Of a stretch of 64,000 bases of DNA, positions 60,625-64,000 are shown one piece after another. This DNA comes from Acanthopleuribacter pedis. GTDB lineage: Bacteria > Acidobacteriota > Holophagae > Acanthopleuribacterales > Acanthopleuribacteraceae. How positions within the stretch are numbered: the first letter of the stretch is position 1; every line of letters starts with the position of its first letter. The translations under genes were made by a program, and so were the position numbers. The stretch spans positions 429,474 to 493,473 of the forward strand of contig NZ_JAFREP010000004.1 in NCBI RefSeq assembly GCF_017377855.1. Direction: 5' to 3'. The notes under the pieces were generated by a model, which worked only from the letters and a program-made list of their open reading frames with translations, had not been told where the DNA came from and made no database searches.

Positions 60625-62232
60625 ATGACCCGCGATTTCATTTTTGAACGTCGCTGTGCCGCCTCATGTACGCGCGTTCGTTTGCTGTTGGGCCTTTTGT
60701 TTTTTGTTTGCCCTTTTCAATTTAATCTGGCGTTTCAGGAGGAAACCCAACATCTGAACCCCGCCGTTACCGGAACCGTGGCCGGCGTGATTCCGCTTTC
60801 TTCCGACGCGGATCACCTGGGCCTTAACATCGCCGCGCCCTATTCCAGTGTCAACGAATTCACCGGAAAACTTCAGGTTAGCCTTGACCCAATCGGTGTT
60901 CCCGAGCTGAGCATTCGCCCGATTTACAAGGCCTACCAGCAAAAGGTCTGCAATGACGAAAGTGGTTTCCGGCTCTGTCCGATGAACGAACCCGACACCG
61001 GTTCCGTGATCGGCGAGGGTTGGAACCTTCATTTCGGGTATATCATCGCGCGCAACGCAATCTACGGTGCCCCCGGTTCGAGCGATTGGGAGCGGGTTCG
61101 TTTTGTGGACACCGCCGGGAATGTCACCACCTTCGGCCGCGACGGCGTATTCCAAGCAGACCCGCAAGACGGCGGCGCCTCGGATCACTGCGCGGCAGGT
61201 GGCTGCGTGCCCAACCAAGCCGACGTCCACTTCATCGATGACCAACTTCGCCGAATCAGCCGCGGGCGACGCTCGGACGGCTCCAGTTTGCAGGGGTTTT
61301 CGTATTTTCCCTATGTGCTTTCGGACCCGAACGGTCAGAAAACCGAATATCGGGCAACCCGTTATGTCACCAACCCAGCCAATGCAAGCAGTGTGACCTT
61401 TTACCCCACACAGATTTGGTCGCCGAGCGGCCGGTTGCTGCGCATTGATTACGTTGGTGGAACCGATCCAGACGGTACGCTCCCCGACTTTCCCCGCATA
61501 GAGAGGGTCACGGACGAAAACGGCCGAAGTTTGGTGTTCCATTACCAGGGCAATCTTCTTGAGCGCATTACGTTGGCAGCCGGACAAAACACCAAGCTGC
61601 TGAAGCGGTTCACCTACCGCCAGATCTCAGCGGGCGGTACTTCCCACACCACGCTTCACAAGGTGATCACGCCCGAGGGTTACGAAACGGTTTTCACCAT
61701 GGAAGACGTCGGTGAGCGCAAGCCCCTACTTACGGCTTTGACCCTGCCAACCGGTGGCACCGTTCACTACCAATACGACACCCAACGTTTTGAGTACCTC
61801 CAACCGGATGCGCGTGATTGCACAAACCGCCGTGTTGATGATTGCGTGACGCTGGAACCTCGCTACCGGTTTTTTACCCGAATCAGTGGGATCAGCCACG
61901 GTGGCGGCCGTTACGCTTTTGATTACCGCCAGTGGTCGGTTGAGGAAGAACGGCAAAGCGCAACCGGTCAAGGCGCACTGGACGTGACCGTTACCCAAAC
62001 GAACGGCGCCCATGCTTTCCAGCGCACCACCACCTACATCAACACCCCACTTCTTGAAACCAACTACCGGGTTTTCACGGATGGGTACCTGGTTGGCCGT
62101 CCGCGCGCCAAGCAAACCTCATACCGTGGCACGACCCTCAACGAATCCTGGCGTTACACCCCGGAACTGAGCATCGCCGCGCACGCGGGGGGCGACAACG
62201 TCTCGGTCAGCGCCGTTCGCCAATACGCGCAA
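60625..62232 (+). CDS. Rhs/YD-repeat protein, N-terminal part (frame lost near 62230)
   Basis: ATG 60625 with AGGAG upstream. A signal-like stretch (LLLGLLFFVCPFQFNLAF) precedes a large beta-rich region with YD/Rhs-type strands: LTLPTGGTVHYQYDTQ, SGRLLRIDYVGG, ENGRSLVFHYQGNLLERITL. Around 62220-62235 the sense of the protein moves from this frame to the frame one base back (DYGQWLDTNYDYSWFESG). This frame itself runs on to a stop at 62541 as nonsense-like, Ser/Pro-rich sequence. Either a one-base frameshift, a sequencing error or an inactive gene. No slippery heptamer is visible. Such proteins form hollow shells around toxins or adhesive domains. Confidence 0.75.
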
Positions 62233-64000
62233 CAGATTACGGTCAATGGCTCGACACCAACTACGATTATTCCTGGTTCGAAAGCGGGAATTGGCAACCC
62301 GGTAACTTCCGCGAGGCATTTCTCCAACCGGTCAAGATCACCCGCCAGGCCCGTGGTGGCAACGTTTCATTGGTGCGTGAATTCGATTATGACCACCGCT
62401 TTGTCGCCAATTTCGGCTGGGATGACAACACCACCCTTCATCAATATGCCTTGGCCCTGCTCACCAGCGACCAACAAACGCTGGTTGAGGTCGACCGCGA
62501 AACCTTGCTTGGCCGAACAAGCTACCGCTACGAGGGCGTAAACGTCCCCTTCCCCACCAAAGTTGAACACTGGCAAGACAGCACCACCTATCGCACCGAG
62601 CGCTACAGCTACATCCAGGAGGGAAACAATCGCGGGCGTTTGCGCACCGCCAAACGCCTCGGTCAACGTGGGCTGACGACCTACAACAGCTACCAATACG
62701 GCCAGGCGGCAAGCATTAGCTTGCCCGAGGGTGAGTCGATTTCGCGAACCGTCGATTTTGATGGGACCATCGCCAACGAAACCATCAACGGCGTCACCAC
62801 CGTTTACGGCTACGACGCCGACCTTCGCTTGACCAGCGTTCAGGTCCCCGCGACCGCGCCGTTGATGACCGAGTTCTCGCCGCCGGGGACGTTGCCCGCC
62901 ACGGCGGCGACCTTTTACGAATTGGGCCAAGGGCTCCGCCTGGCCGAGGATCAGCCTTTCCCGATTGCGACGCGAACCATCGCGGAACGGGTTCCGGTTG
63001 AGACGGTGACCCTGGATGATTGGGGCCGCGTTCATCTGGAAACGCGCCAAACTTCGCCAAGCCACATCTACACCCGTACCCATGGCTATTCACCGCTCGG
63101 AACCAAGGAAGCCCTGGAAGCGGAAAACGGCCGTTGGACCTACCACCTTGACGTGTATGGACGACCAACCCGCGCCGAGCACGAGGATATACGGGACGGT
63201 TTGGTGTTGCTGCAAACGGATTTCCAATACGCAACCAAGGCAGACGGGGCCACGGTCGTGACCGAAACGACCGTGGCGCGGACCCGAGATTACAGCAGCC
63301 TGCCGATTGAACCCCGGCTCCCAGGGACGCGGGTTTCCACGGTAACCAGGACCAGTGAAACGGATCTCGCCACACGGCTGGTGCGTGCCGAAACCAACGG
63401 ACAACCGGTGATTTTTGACTATGCGCCGCACACCAACGGTGTGGAAATCACCACGCGGCCTTATGACGACCCATCCATGGAACGTGTCACGGTCACCAAT
63501 CTCTTGGGTGACCTGGTCGCCGAAAACCATCCCGAAATCGAACACCCGATTCATTACGACTACGATGCGGACGGCCTGCTTGAGGAGCAATACCACGGCG
63601 GGATCAATGACAAAAAAATGCGGCGGGTGTTTCGTTACGACGATGCAGGGCGTTTGGTTGAGAAGTTGGGTTCCACGCTGGAAGCACCCGGTGTTTTACA
63701 GCCGCTCTCTTCGTTCACCTTTGACCCGCTCGGTCGTTTGATTGAGGCCACCCAATTCAACAACCACCAATACCCGGTAACCATCACCTACGACGCGTTC
63801 GACAGCGCCAACCGGGTACAGACATACCAGGTGTTCATCCCCCAAATCGAACACACCGATTTCAGCAGCGTGCCTTACCGTGACCTGGGTGGCTCACGGC
63901 GATACCGGGTTTCCCTGAATTACGAGGCGCTTGGCCGCGTGTCGGCCATCCAACACGCCAACGGCGGCTATACCGGCTACAGCTATGAATTCGATGCCTC
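62232..64000 (+). CDS. Rhs/YD-repeat protein, continuation in the second frame, runs off the window
   Basis: Open from about 62232 to the right edge with typical YD-repeat text: VREFDYDHRFVANFGWDD, YDADLRLTSVQVPAT, HLDVYGRPTRAEHEDI, IHYDYDADGLLEEQYHGG, RRVFRYDDAGRLVEKLGS and FTFDPLGRLIEATQ. No ribosome site or start is evident at its beginning. It continues the domain pattern of the preceding frame, so both are one gene with a frame break. The C-terminal core and any toxin tip lie beyond the window. Confidence 0.75.

Noticed and set aside
62220..62240. Programmed -1 frameshift in the Rhs gene
   Set aside because: GCGCAACAGATTAC contains no slippery heptamer and no clear stimulatory stem was seen.

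Overview
The window looks like a piece of a free-living, Gram-negative bacterial chromosome with fairly high GC. It carries an outer-membrane secretin, Tat-type signals, a DUF5916-type barrel protein, two-component and c-di-GMP signalling, and a full assimilatory sulfate-reduction operon. No rRNA or other phylogenetic marker is present. The gene style (cohesin-tailed secretin, propeller-type histidine kinase, many TPR and Rhs proteins) fits Acidobacteriota such as marine Holophagae, but that is inference only.

Layout. 1-1761: end of a repeat protein and an exported protein. 2203-3633: a minus-strand tRNA array (Ser, Pro, Asp, Asn, Glu, Arg, Gly, Lys, Gly, Lys) that includes one tRNA-like gene split by a hairpin insertion. 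3902-9819: epoxide hydrolase-like protein divergent from a WYL regulator, an AT-richer propeller/exported pair, a uronate dehydrogenase-like SDR and a small membrane protein. 11083-12443: an RRM protein and tRNA-Thr. 12876-22087: one tight operon for a type II secretion/type IV pilus-like machine (F, E, L/M-, N-, O-, P-like, secretin, three pseudopilins). 22708-35994: DUF5916 protein, a duplicated-domain protein, a large propeller histidine kinase, an M23 protease, an MBL-fold phosphodiesterase and a TPR protein. 36545-44944: the cysteine/sulfur region (promoter, poly-Cys leader peptide, intrinsic terminator, cysH, DUF2061, cysD, cysN, sulfite reductase, siroheme genes). 45470-55722: thioesterase, TPR membrane protein, two tandem Tat-type paralogues, pseudouridine synthase, cNMP-histidine kinase and GGDEF-EAL protein. 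56562-64000: LOG protein, a DUF3179 gene with an in-frame TGA at a conserved Cys position, a globin, a long HPF-like protein and a frame-disrupted Rhs/YD-repeat gene that runs off the end.

Most notable. (1) A 36-residue leader peptide at 36604-36714 has eight Cys codons, seven of them consecutive. It has a good sigma70-type promoter in front and a strong intrinsic terminator behind, directly upstream of cysH. This is a textbook arrangement for cysteine-tRNA-sensing attenuation of sulfate assimilation. (2) The DUF3179 gene is probably a selenoprotein. (3) A family of palindromic, gene-free mobile elements (here element A) ends in CTAG-CCCGCATTTCTCAC and its inverse. One copy is nested cleanly in another with a CTAG duplication. 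Other copies break a tRNA-like gene, abut the acceptor end of tRNA-Pro and supply the stop codon of a gene. Many carry internal 15-16 bp minisatellites. A second, 161-bp inverted-repeat element (element B) occurs twice.
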